From contig CAAAJI010000714.1 of NCBI GenBank assembly GCA_900642245.1, positions 1 to 24,059 on the forward strand: a stretch of DNA of 24,059 bases, read 5' to 3'. This DNA comes from Fragilaria radians (Eukaryota > Bacillariophyta > Fragilariophyceae > Fragilariales > Fragilariaceae). Under the pieces are notes generated by a model. That model was given only the letters and a program-made list of their open reading frames with translations, made no database searches and was not told the origin of the DNA. The position numbers and the translations under genes are program-made. Every line of letters begins with the position of its first letter. The stretch's first letter is position 1. This document shows positions 9,685 to 20,065 of the stretch, one piece after another.

Positions 9685-9696
9685 AAAAAGGAAGGG
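9685..9696 (+). other. Polypurine tract of unit 1
   Basis: AAAAAGGAAGGG immediately precedes LTR 2, 11 bp after the gag-pol stop. This is the expected position and composition of the plus-strand DNA primer. Confidence 0.85.
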
Positions 9697-10090
9697 TGTT
9701 AAAGAAATATCATTGAAATGTATGGTTTTTGTACTAAAAGTGCAATGATAGTTAAATGATTGTCCCGGAAAAGGAAATTAGGAGATAAATGAGAGAGATT
9801 TCATTTCTATTTGTTTTAAAGAAGATATCCAGGTTGAAGTTTTTTATGTTAGATGGATTAGCGATATCCAGGGTTTCAGAAAAATGTGTTAGGCGAAAAA
9901 TGGGCGAAATCAAAGATTAAAAATCAGTTGGAGTAGACAGTAAAAATATTAGTGAAAACCTTATAATTTGGAACAACTCTCGTGTTCTTTCTTTCAAGTT
10001 CTTCTCACCTCTTTCATTTTTCATCGGAATTTTGACTGTTTCTTTTCAGAAACACTCTATCATCAAAGACAAATACTTCGAAATTTAACA
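9697..10090 (+). repeat. LTR 2 (C variant), shared by units 1 and 2
   Basis: 394 bp, collinear with LTR 1. The only difference I see is C at 10079 in place of T. It serves as 3' LTR of unit 1 and 5' LTR of unit 2, with no duplicated target bases at either side. Confidence 0.95.
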
Positions 10091-10126
10091 CGTTTATAAA
10101 CGCACAAGGGCCCTAAGAAGTGAAAA
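10091..10126 (+). promoter_or_regulatory. Leader and presumptive primer-binding region of unit 2
   Basis: Same 36-bp leader as unit 1 with one change (ATGCAC becomes ACGCAC). The change makes the first 12 bases after the LTR a perfect palindrome, CGTTTATAAACG. There is no TGG primer-binding motif. Confidence 0.5.
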
Positions 10127-13100
10127 ATGGATGTAAAGTTGAAATTGTCGATGTTCTCGGGAAACGCGAAGGATTGGGAGCGCTGGTCGAAGACTTTTCT
10201 TGCCAAATCGAAGCTCAGAGGATACAAAGACATGATTTTAGGTACAGAGGAACAAAGAAAGACGAGCCAAGTTATCAGGAAATGAAGACCCTAAACGATT
10301 TAGCTCATGCCGAGCTTTTGGTTATCTGTGAATCCGATTTGTGTTTTGGGATTATTGAAAATAGTAAAAGTGAAAAGTTCCCTGATGGAGATGAAGCGCT
10401 CGCATGGTTAAATCTGACGGAGAAATTTGAGCCGAAGACGAAGATGAATATCATTAAATTGAAGAAGGAGTTCATGGAATGCAAGCTCAACAGTTTTGAC
10501 AAGGATCCGGATGAATGGTTGATGAATTTGGAGAATTTAAAATGGAAATTAAAGGGAATGGGGCACAAGGTCAGCGACAAAGACATGATGGTGCATATCC
10601 TCCATAATCTCCTGAAGGAATATGAAAATACAATCGAGATCATGGAAATTGAGCTGGAAAACGGCGAATTAGATTTAAACAAGATGAGAGAGCAATTGAG
10701 GAACAAATTTACAAGGTTCGACGCTCAAGAAAGGAAAGAAGACCCAGATACAGCTTTGGTCGCAAAGAATGGATTTAAAACGATCTATAAAAAACAATGC
10801 TATAATTGCGGTGAGATGGGACATAAAGGATATGAATGTCCAAAGAGAGAGCAAGAGAAGAGTGATAGCGCCGAAGGAAAAGAAGAAAGAAAATGGGTGT
10901 ATAAGTGTCATTTGTGTGGCAACCCGAACCACAAAAAATACAATTGTCCGTTCCACTATCGGAATCGGAAGAAAGAAAGAGTTAACGTCAGTACAGAAAA
11001 TGAAATCGTCCTCATGGGAGGTACCAAACAATTGGAAAATAAAAACCTGTGGATTTGTGATACAGGAGCAAGCTGTCACATGACAGGGAGCTCAGAGGGA
11101 TTATCAAACATTAAAATCATTGATCAGAATGTGATTTTAGGAGATGGAAGGAATTTAAAAGCTGAAAGAATCGGAGATTTACGACTTAAAATAATCAACA
11201 ACGGTTCTTATGTTGTCTTACAGGATGTCAAAGTGGTTCCTGATCTCAAAGTGAACCTATTTAGCGTGAGTTGTGCCTTGAAAAGTGGAGCTAGTATCAA
11301 GTCGAAAGGCGAAGGGATCGTGGTGTCAAAAGGGAAGATGGAAATCGGGTTCGATGAAATTTTAAAGATGGGAAAAGGGCACTTAATGGCGGCAAAGTTG
11401 GAAGTTGATAACAATTACGGTCTCATTGGAGGTGGATATACTTTTGAAAATGTGATGGAGTACCACAAAAAACTTGGGCATCCATCGATCGAAGCGACAA
11501 GGAAAACAGCGGCAGCGAATCACATAAAACTCACTGGAAAAGTCGAGAAATGTGGAAATTGCATCCTTGCGAAGTTAAAAAGAACCAACATTAGCAAATT
11601 GAACCTGCATAAAGCCGAAAAGAAAGGAGAAAGATTGTGTATCGATATTTCCTGGATTAAGAAAAGCAGTATCGGAAACAATAAATATTGGCTGCTTATC
11701 GAGGACGAATACACAAGCATGAAATGGAGTTTTTTTATCAACAGGAAGCCCGAAGCAGGAAAAATAATCATCGAATTCATTAAATCAGGAAGAAATAAAG
11801 ACCCAGACTTTGGCAAATTTTTAAGGCTAGATAACTCTGGAGAAAATCAGGCAATGGTGGCAAATTTGAAGAAGGAAGAATTAGAAATTTCGATCGAATT
11901 CACAGCCCCTCACACACCTGAACAAAATGGAAAAGTCGAAAGACGCTTTGCGACTTTGTGGGGAAAAACAAGAGCGATGTTAAATGGAGCGGGTTTTCCA
12001 GATGAATTGCGAGAAAAAATGTGGGCCGAGTGTGCGTCAACGGCTACAAAGTTGAACAATCTGATGATAAAGAAGGAAGGGAGGAGCCCGTATGAATTGT
12101 TTTACAAAAAGGAAATGAATTTAGGATCGAAATTGAGAATATTCGGTGAAATTGGAATAAAAAAGGATTACAATGTAAATCTAAGCGACAAACTTAAGAA
12201 TAAAGGTGGACTGTGCGCTTTTTTGGGATATCCAGAGGATCATCCAAGAGAAACATTCAAGGTATTTGACCTAAAAACTGAAAAACCAATCGTGACGAGA
12301 GATGTAAAGTGGCTGAATAAAACCTATGGCAAATATTATGGGAAGAATGGAACATCTAATCTCAAAAACACTGAATTAGAGAGCTCCGATGAAGAAATCG
12401 AGATTGAATTCGTCAAGATTGCGAAAGAAGAAAGTGAGAAAGAAGTCGAAGATAAAAAGATAAATGAAAAGAGCGAAGTTGAATTTATCAAAAGTGTTGA
12501 TGCTCCAAAACCCATCAATTTCGGACTGGAAAGGAAAGCAAAAATTAAAAAGGAAGATGAAACAAACCTTTTGATGAGCGACAAAATAGTAAAAGTGGAA
12601 CCAAAGAATTTCAAAGAAGCATGGTATAACAAAAATCCGATGGATCAAGCAAAATGGAGAGAGGCAATCTCAAAAGAGTTGAATTGCATGAAAGACTTAA
12701 AAGTTTGGTCAAAAATCGATGGAAGCCATGATTTGGAAGGGAGAAAACCTATTGGAAATAAATGGGTGTTTAAAATTAAAAGAGATGGGCAATTCAGAGC
12801 AAGATTAGTAGCTCTTGGATATAACCAGATTCCAGGAGTTGATTTTCTCGAAAATTACTCCCCAGTGGTCAATGATTGCAGCTTTCGAGTATTGATGGTA
12901 TTGATCCAAGAAAAAGGTTATAAAGTGAATAGCTTTGACGTCAAAACAGCCTTTTTAAATGGCGAGTTGGAAGAAAATTTATATATGAAAGTTCCACAAG
13001 GTTTAGCAGAAGTAGAAGGTATTGAGGAAAAGAAGGATACAATCCTAAAGCTGAATAAGTCAATCTATGGTCTGGTGCAGGCAGCCCGACAGTGGCACAA

Positions 13101-14166
13101 AAAATTCGAAAAGGTGATAACTGGCATGGGATTTGATAAAAATCAAATAGATCCATGCATGTTTTTGAAGGAGAAAGAAAATGAAAGAGTATACATTTGT
13201 CTTTATGTCGACAATGGAATTATTACAGGAGACGATTTTCTTATGTCAGAAATGATTACAGAACTCAAAACATTCTTTAATCTTAAAGTGCAGGATGGAA
13301 TGAAAGATTTTCTAGGATGCGAAATAGAGATTGAAGGAGAAAATCGATGGATTGGACAAGCTAGGATAATCGAAAGATTGGAAAAAGATTGGAAAAGTTA
13401 TATGAAAAAGAAAACAATCAACATTCCAGTTGGAGAAGGTTTCAAAGTTATCTGACCAAAAGAAGAGGAAGAAAAAATGGTTGATGCCAACCAAAAATTG
13501 TTCAGAAGTGGTATTGGAACTTTGATGTATCTGATTAAATTAAGCAGGCCTGAATTGAGTAACACAGTGAGAGAATTATCGAAAGTTATGGATGGAGGAA
13601 CTGATAATCATTTTGATGCTCTAAAAAGAGTTATTACATATATTATTCAATCAAAAGAGGCGAGAATTCAATTGAAACCTCTAAAGGTGAATAAATGGAA
13701 AATCGAGGCATTTGCAGATAGCAATTTTTGTGGAGATAGAGATAATCGACAAAGTGTGACAGGATTCATCATTTTCCTAAACAAAGTGGCAGTGAGCTGG
13801 AGATCCAAGTCGCAAAATAATGTGTCTTTATCCACAACAGAAGCTGAATACGTGGCGGTTTCAGAAGTTGCGAAAGAAATTAAGTTTTTAACAAATTTAT
13901 TGGAAGTAATGAAGATCGAATACGAAAAACCTATCAAGGTGAATATTGATAATGTTGGAGCTTTATTCTTGATTAAGAACCGAAACACAAGTGAAAGGAC
14001 TAGACACATAGACAGCAGATATCATTTCACGCGAGAATTGATGGAAGAAGGTTTGATTAAAGTGGAATTTGTTAAGTCGGAAGATAATGTTGCAGATATT
14101 TTTACCAAAAGCTTGAGTACAACATTATACAATAAACACAAAAAGAAGTTCATGACCGATCATTGA
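10127..14166 (+). pseudogene. Gag-pol of unit 2 (type B), frameshifted in gag and with an altered RT active site
   Basis: The homologous start is ATG 10127. One A is missing from the run at about 10251-10252 relative to units 1 and 3, shifting the frame at codon 42-43. Translation from 10127 would end after about 53 codons. Downstream, the Gag-Pol frame is continuous to TGA 13453-13455, where type A has CAA (two substitutions), and then resumes to TGA 14164-14166. The two zinc knuckles, D-T-G-A-S, HHCC and integrase D, D and Glu (GAA, 11938-11940) are all present. The position of the type A TAG is GAG here, and the position of its first TGA is CGA. The RT active site reads Y-V-D-N (AAT at 13213-13215), losing an invariant metal-binding Asp. 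RNase H is intact but lies beyond the TGA. A GTG seven bases upstream would open a 1111-codon frame, but such a start is implausible in a eukaryote. Confidence 0.92.
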
Positions 14167-14177
14167 AGTATGAGTCC

Positions 14178-14189
14178 AAAAAGGAAGGG
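14178..14189 (+). other. Polypurine tract of unit 2
   Basis: AAAAAGGAAGGG immediately precedes LTR 3, identical to the tracts of units 1 and 3. Confidence 0.85.
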
Positions 14190-14583
14190 TGTTAAAGAAA
14201 TATCATTGAAATGTATGGTTTTTGTACTAAAAGTGCAATGATAGTTAAATGATTGTCCCGGAAAAGGAAATTAGGAGATAAATGAGAGAGATTTCATTTC
14301 TATTTGTTTTAAAGAAGATATCCAGGTTGAAGTTTTTTATGTTAGATGGATTAGCGATATCCAGGGTTTCAGAAAAATGTGTTAGGCGAAAAATGGGCGA
14401 AATCAAAGATTAAAAATCAGTTGGAGTAGACAGTAAAAATATTAGTGAAAACCTTATAATTTGGAACAACTCTCGTGTTCTTTCTTTCAAGTTCTTCTCA
14501 CCTCTTTCATTTTTCATCGGAATTTTGACTGTTTCTTTTCAGAAACACTCTATCATCAAAGACAAATACTTTGAAATTTAACA
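14190..14583 (+). repeat. LTR 3 (T variant), shared by units 2 and 3
   Basis: 394 bp with T at 14572, so it matches LTR 1 rather than its immediate neighbour LTR 2. It is followed by a type A interior, as LTR 1 is. Confidence 0.95.
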
Positions 14584-14619
14584 CGTTTATAAATGCACAA
14601 GGGCCCTAAGAAGTGAAAA
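14584..14619 (+). promoter_or_regulatory. Leader and presumptive primer-binding region of unit 3
   Basis: Identical by eye to the 36-bp leader of unit 1 (ATGCAC variant), with the same non-canonical sequence after the LTR and the same ATG context. Confidence 0.5.
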
Positions 14620-17600
14620 ATGGATGTAAAGTTGAAATTGTCGATGTTCTCGGGAAACGCGAAGGATTGGGAGCACTGGTCGAAGACTTTTCTTGCCAAA
14701 TCGAAGCTCAGAGGATACAAAGACATGATTTTAGGTACAGAGGAAACAAAGAAAGACGAGCCAAGTTATCAGGAAATGAAGACCCTAAACGATTTAGCTC
14801 ATGCCGAGCTTTTGGTTAGCTGTGAATCCGATTTGTGTTTTGGGATTATTGAAAATAGTAAAAGTGAAAAGTTCCCTGATGGAGATGCAGCGCTCGCATG
14901 GTTAAATCTGACGGAGAAATTTGAGCCAAAGACGAAGATGAATATCATTAAATTGAAGAAGGAGTTCATGGAATGCAAGCTCAACAGTTTTAACAAGGAT
15001 CCCGATGAATGGTTGATGAATTTGGAGAATTTAAAATGGAAATTAAAGGGAATGGGGCACAAGGTCAGCAACGAAGACATGATGGTGCATATCCTCCATA
15101 ATCTCCCGAAGGAATATGAAAATACAATCGAGATCATGGAAATTGAGCTGGAAAACGGCGAATTAGATTTAAACAAGATGAGAGAGCAATTGAGGAACAA
15201 ATTTACAAGGTTTGACGCTCAAGAATGGAAAGAAGACCCAGATACAGCTTTGGTCGCAAAGAATGGATTTAAAACGATCTATAAAAAACAATGCTATAAT
15301 TGCGGTGAGATGGGACATAAAGGATATGAATGTCCAAAGAGAGAGCAAGAAAAGAGTGATAGCGCCGAAGGAAAAGAAGAAAGAAAATGGGTGTATAAGT
15401 GTCATTTGTGTGGCGACCCGAACCACAAAAAATACGATTGTCCGTTCCACTATCGGAATCGGAAGAAAGAAAGAGTTAACGTCAGTACAGAAAACGAAAT
15501 TGTCCTCATGGGAGGTACCGAAGAATTGGAAAATAAAAACCTGTGGATTTGTGATACAGGAGCAAGCTGTCACATGACAGGGAGCTCAGAGGGATTATCA
15601 AACATTAAAATCATCATTCAGAATGTGATTTTAGGAGATGGAAGGAATTTAAAAGCTGAAAGAATTGGAGAGTTACGACTTAAAATAATCAACAACGGTT
15701 CTTATGTCGTCTTACAGGATGTCAAAGTGGTTCCTGATCTCAAAGTGAACCTATTTAGCGTGAGTTGTGCCTTGAAAAGTGGAGCTAGTATCAAGTTGAA
15801 AGGCGAAGGGATCGTGGTGTCAAAAGGGAAGATGGAAATCGGGTTCGATGAAATTTTAAAGATGGGAAAAGGGCACTTAATGGCGGCAAAGTTGGAAGTT
15901 GATAACGATTACGGTCTCGTTGGAGGTGGATATACTTTTGAAAATGTGATGGAGTACCACAAAAAACTTGGGCATCCATCGATCGAAGCGACAAGGAAAA
16001 CAGCGGCAGCGAATCACATAAAACTCACTGGAAAAGTCGAGAAATGTGAAAATTGCATCCTTGCGAAGTTAAAAAGAACCAACATTAGCAAATTGAACCT
16101 GCATAAAGCCAAAAAGAAAGGAGAAAGATTGTGTATCGATATTTCCTGGATTAAAAAAAGCAGTATCGGAAACAATAAATATTGGCTGCTTATCGTGGAC
16201 CAATACACAAGCATGAAATGGAGTTTTTTTATCAACAGGAAGCCCGAAGCAGGAAAAATAATCATCGAATTCATTAAATCAGGAAGAAACAAAGACCCAG
16301 ACTTCGGCAAATTTTTAAGGCTAGATAACTCTGGAGAAAATCAGGCAATGGTGGCAAATTTGAAGAAGGAAGAATTAGAAATTTCGATCGAATTCACAGC
16401 CCATCACACACCCGAACAAAACGGAAAAGTCAAAAGACGCTTTGCAACTTTGTGGGGAAAAACAAGAGCGATGTTAAATGGAGCGGGTTTTCCAGATGAA
16501 TTGGGAGAAAAAATGTGGGCCGAGCGTGCGTCAACGGCTACAAAGTTGAACAATCTGATGATAAAGAAGGAAGGGAAGAGCCCGTATGAATTGTTTTACA
16601 AAAAGGAAATGAATTTAGGATCGAAATTGAGAAGATTCGGTGAAATTGGAATAAAAAAGGATTACAATGTAAATGTAAGCAACAAACTTAAGAATAAAGG
16701 TGGACTGTGCGCTTTTTTGGGATATCCAGAGGATCATCCAAGAGAAACATTCAAGGTATTTGACCTAAAATCTGAAAAACCAATTGTGACGAGAGATGTA
16801 AAGTGGCTGAATAAAACCTATGGCGAATATTATGGGAAGAATGGAACATCTAATCTCGAAAACACTGAATTAGAGAGCTCCGATGAAGAAATCGAGATCG
16901 AATTTGTCAAGATTGCGAAAGAAGAAAGTGAGAAAGAAGTCGAAGATAAAAAGATAAATGAAAAGAGCAAAGTTGAATTTATCAAAAGTGTTGATGCTCC
17001 AAAACCCATCAATTTCGGACTGGAAAGGAAAGCAAAAATTAAAAAGGAAGATGAAACAAACCTTTTGATGAGCGACGAAATAGTAAAAGTGGAACCAAAG
17101 AATTTCAAAGAAGCATGGTATAACGAAAATCCGATGGATCAAGCAAAATGGAGAGAGGCAATCTCAAAATAGTTGAATTGCATGAAAGACTTAAAAGATT
17201 GGTCAAAAATCGATGGAAGCCATGATTTGGAAGGGAGAAAACCTATTGGAAATAAATGGGTGTTTAAAATTAAAAGAGATGGGCAATTCAGAGCAAGATT
17301 AGTAGCTCTTGGATATAACCAGATTCCAGGAGTTGATTTTCTCGAAAATTACTCCCCAGTGGTCAATGATTGCAGCTTTCGAGTATTGATGGTATTGATC
17401 CAAGAAAAAGGTTATAAAGTGAATAGCTTTGACGTCGAAACAGCCTTTTTAAATGGCAAGTTGGAAGAAAATTTGTATATGAAAGTTCCACAAGGTTTAG
17501 CAGAAGTAGAAGGTATTGAGGAAAGGAAGGATACATTCCTAAAGCTGAAAAAGTCAATCTATGGTCTGGTGCAGGCAGCCCGACAGTGGCACAAAAAATT

Positions 17601-18660
17601 CGAAAAGGTGATAACTGGCATGGGATTCGATAAAAATCAAATAGATCCATGCATGTTTTTGAAGGAGAAAGAAAATGAAAGAGTATACATTTGTCTTTAT
17701 GTCGACGATGGAATTATTACAGGAGACGATTTTCTTATGTCAGAAACAATTACAGAACTCAAAACATTCTTTAATCTTAAAGTGCAGGATGGAATGAAAG
17801 ATTTTCTAGGATGCGAAATAGAGATTGAAGGAGAAAATTGATGGATTGGACAAGCTAGGATAATCGAAAGATTGGAAAAAGATTGGAAAAGTTATATGAA
17901 AAAGAAAACAATCAACATTCCAGTTGGAGAAGGTTTCAAAGTTATCCAACCAAAAGAAGAGGAAGAAAAAATGGTCGATGCCAACCAAAAATTGTTCAGA
18001 AGTGGTATTGGAACTTTGATGTATCTGGTTAAATTAAGCAGGCCTGAATTGAGTAACACAGTGAGAGAATTATCGAAAGTTATGGATGGAGGAACTGATA
18101 ATCATTTTGATGCTCTAAAAAGAGTTATTACATATATTATTCAATCAAAAGAGGCAAGAATTCAATTGAAACCACTAAAGGTGAATAAATGGAAAATCGA
18201 GGCATTTTCAGATAGCAATTTTTGTGGAGATAGAGATAATCGACGAAGTGTGACAGGATTCATCGTTTTCCTAAACAAAGTGGCAGTGAGCTGGAGATCC
18301 AAGTCGCAAAATAATGTGTCTTTATCCACAACAGAAGCTGAATACGTGGCGGTTTCAGAAGTTGCGAAAGAAATTAAGTTTTTAACAGATTTATTGGAAG
18401 TAATGAAGATCGAATACGAAAAACCTATCAAGGTGAATATTGATAATGTTGGAGCTTTATTCTTGATTAAGAACCGAAACACAAGTGAAAGGACTAGACA
18501 CATAGACAGCAGATATCATTTCACGCGAGAATTGATGGAAGAAGGTTTGATTAAAGTGGAATTTGTTAAGTCGGAAGATAATGTTGCAGATATTTTTACC
18601 AAAAGCTTGAGTACAACATTATACAATAAACACAAAAAGAAGTTCATGACCGATCATTGA
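14620..18660 (+). pseudogene. Gag-pol of unit 3 (type A), apparently identical to unit 1
   Basis: Every position I compared equals unit 1 shifted by 8987 bp, including all inactivating changes: Lys in place of the integrase Glu (16432-16434), TAG at 17170-17172 and TGA at 17839-17841. The frame ends at TGA 18658-18660. RT YVDD is at 17698-17709. Sharing three independent defects with unit 1 means the duplication of type A happened after they arose, and very recently given the lack of private differences. Domain layout is as described for unit 1. A collapsed or repeated contig segment is the main alternative explanation. Confidence 0.93.
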
Positions 18661-18671
18661 AGTATGAGTCC

Positions 18672-18683
18672 AAAAAGGAAGGG
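18672..18683 (+). other. Polypurine tract of unit 3
   Basis: AAAAAGGAAGGG immediately precedes LTR 4. Confidence 0.85.
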
Positions 18684-19077
18684 TGTTAAAGAAATATCAT
18701 TGAAATGTATGGTTTTTGTACTAAAAGTGCAATGATAGTTAAATGATTGTCCCGGAAAAGGAAATTAGGAGATAAATGAGAGAGATTTCATTTCTATTTG
18801 TTTTAAAGAAGATATCCAGGTTGAAGTTTTTTATGTTAGATGGATTAGCGATATCCAGGGTTTCAGAAAAATGTGTTAGGCGAAAAATGGGCGAAATCAA
18901 AGATTAAAAATCAGTTGGAGTAGACAGTAAAAATATTAGTGAAAACCTTATAATTTGGAACAACTCTCGTGTTCTTTCTTTCAAGTTCTTCTCACCTCTT
19001 TCATTTTTCATCGGAATTTTGACTGTTTCTTTTCAGAAACACTCTATCATCAAAGACAAATACTTCGAAATTTAACA
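18684..19077 (+). repeat. LTR 4 (C variant), right end of the array
   Basis: 394 bp with C at 19066, matching LTR 2. It ends TTTAACA and is followed directly by the right copy of the 6-bp target repeat rather than by a primer-binding leader. Confidence 0.95.
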
Positions 19078-19083
19078 TGCGTG
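19078..19083. repeat. Target-site duplication TGCGTG, right copy
   Basis: Exact match to 5197-5202. Placing the two flanks together across a single TGCGTG gives the inferred empty site. Confidence 0.8.
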
Positions 19084-19629
19084 TACTGGCACAAGGAGAC
19101 GTCCTGTACCGTTAGTGCATAGAAAATAATTGTAGAATCAAAATATTCTTGTATTTACTCATCCAGCTATGGGTATTTACACGTAAATTATCCTATTACT
19201 TTCCTACCACAAGTTTAAGTATGATTAATGATTGACTAATTGAACTTTATGAAGATTAAAAAATATTTATAAGTGGAAAGTATCATTGTACAATCCAGCA
19301 CTGTATCCAATCTAGGACGGCTATGATAATGATCTATATAAAGAGATAATTAGAGAGTTAACTCTCTGATAACAAAAGCGTCTAAAGGCTAAACAAACTT
19401 ATCCATATTGACCACCAACTTGTCCACTTACCTGAACAGTTGAGAAGAAGCTTTAGAACAAGACCTAATTCTTCAAGAGGGTTCACAAACATCTCTTGAG
19501 AAGGGTCAAGAAGTTCTCTTTGAGAGAAGCTAAGACTACACAAGACTGAACAATAAAAGTAATCTAAAGTAGATTATACTCATCATTGTGTTATTGCTAT
19601 ATCTCAGCGTAGAGCAGAGAATACTTTCA
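19084..19629 (+). repeat. Downstream LTR of the old copia element (similarity clear to about 19205)
   Basis: The first about 120 bp share ordered blocks with the LTR piece at 4434 (GGAGRCGTCC, CGTTAGTRCA, ATATTCT, GTATTTA, CATC, ATGG). Further on there is a good TATA box (TATATAAAG, 19335-19343) with a 16-bp palindrome just after it, as might occur around an LTR promoter. The right boundary near 19629 is a guess, because I cannot find a CA end with a matching repeat. The array lies between this sequence and the RT remnant at 4842-5130, so it inserted at the inner edge of this LTR. Confidence 0.5.
19352..19367. repeat. 16-bp perfect palindrome AGAGAGTTAACTCTCT
   Basis: It begins 9 bp after the TATATAAAG box. 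It could be a dimer-binding site or, if transcribed, a small hairpin near the 5' end of an LTR transcript. Confidence 0.6.
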
Positions 19630-19682
19630 TCCTGCAGATTGAAAATAATCTTGAAGATTATTTGAGTTGTCGTGTGGAAATC

Positions 19683-20057
19683 AGATTTTGGTGTTCTGTC
19701 GGAACGTGTATCTTAAGTTTCTAACCTTCTTTGCAATTATCTTCTTACCGTTTCCTACCGTCATCTCCTTCAAAATTATGTTGCGGTTGCAAAAAAGCCA
19801 TGATTTGCCACTGTCGCAAATCCAAATGGCATTGTCTATTTTGTCATTTGCAGTCATTGTGTTTAATACACCACATCAGTTGCAGATCCTGCAATCCCGT
19901 TTCTTTTTCCGACAAAAGTGCTTTCAGTTTGGTTCTTTCTGAACAATTTGAAGCAGTTCAACTTGAAATGGCATATTTTTTTCATTTTTTACTTCTCTGA
20001 CCATCTTGGACTTGCATTTTGCTGACTTGTGACCTAATTTGCAGCAGTTTCTGCATT
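19683..20057 (-). pseudogene. Decayed Ty1/copia Gag-protease remnant
   Basis: Reading the minus strand, a Gag zinc knuckle KCRNCCKLGHKSAKC (CX2CX4HX4C, 20055-20014) is followed by a degenerate Cys-rich stretch. Next comes N-A-I-W-I-C-D-S-G with the protease D-S-G at 19815-19807, and then M-T-V-G-N-G-K-K about 20 codons on. This order and spacing is standard for copia between Gag and protease. In-frame stops are present and the frame ends at a TGA near 19683. Integrase and RT are absent. The plus-strand frames over this stretch are shadows. This is a different lineage from the array, which has D-T-G-A-S and two intact knuckles. Confidence 0.7.
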
Positions 20058-20065
20058 TTTCCACC

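Larger units (their letters stand above)
5203..19077 (+). mobile_element. Tandem array of three Ty1/copia retrotransposons sharing four LTRs (A-B-A)
   Basis: Four 394-bp LTRs alternate with three internal regions, all in plus orientation. Unit spacing is 4494, 4493 and 4494 bp; the missing base is a deletion in unit 2. Unit 1 (5203-10090) and unit 3 (14190-19077) are each 4888 bp, and I could find no difference between them by eye. Unit 2 internal sequence differs from them at roughly 80 of about 4100 positions. Gene order Gag-PR-IN-RT-RNase H defines Ty1/copia (Pseudoviridae-type), with integrase before RT. One flanking repeat (TGCGTG) implies one original integration followed by expansion through LTR recombination. 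All three units carry inactivating changes. An assembly duplication cannot be excluded. Confidence 0.95.

Noticed and set aside
10120..13455. A 1111-codon frame in unit 2 as an intact polyprotein
   Set aside because: It begins at GTG and its first about 40 residues are in the wrong frame for Gag because of the 1-nt deletion; it also ends before RNase H. It is a frameshifted copy, not a separate gene.
5597..18660. G-to-A hypermutation between A and B
   Set aside because: My hand count gives about 37 A/G, about 22 C/T and about 20 transversions. The A/G excess is modest for a purine-rich coding strand and changes go in both directions, so it is not a hypermutation pattern.
5203..19077. An endogenous retrovirus with an env gene
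   Set aside because: Integrase precedes RT, as in copia, and only 11 bp lie between the pol stop and the polypurine tract, so there is no room for an env-like gene.
19667..20000. Plus-strand Cys-rich frames as a zinc-finger protein
   Set aside because: The minus strand of the same DNA carries clear copia Gag-protease motifs; the plus-strand cysteines are a shadow of that.
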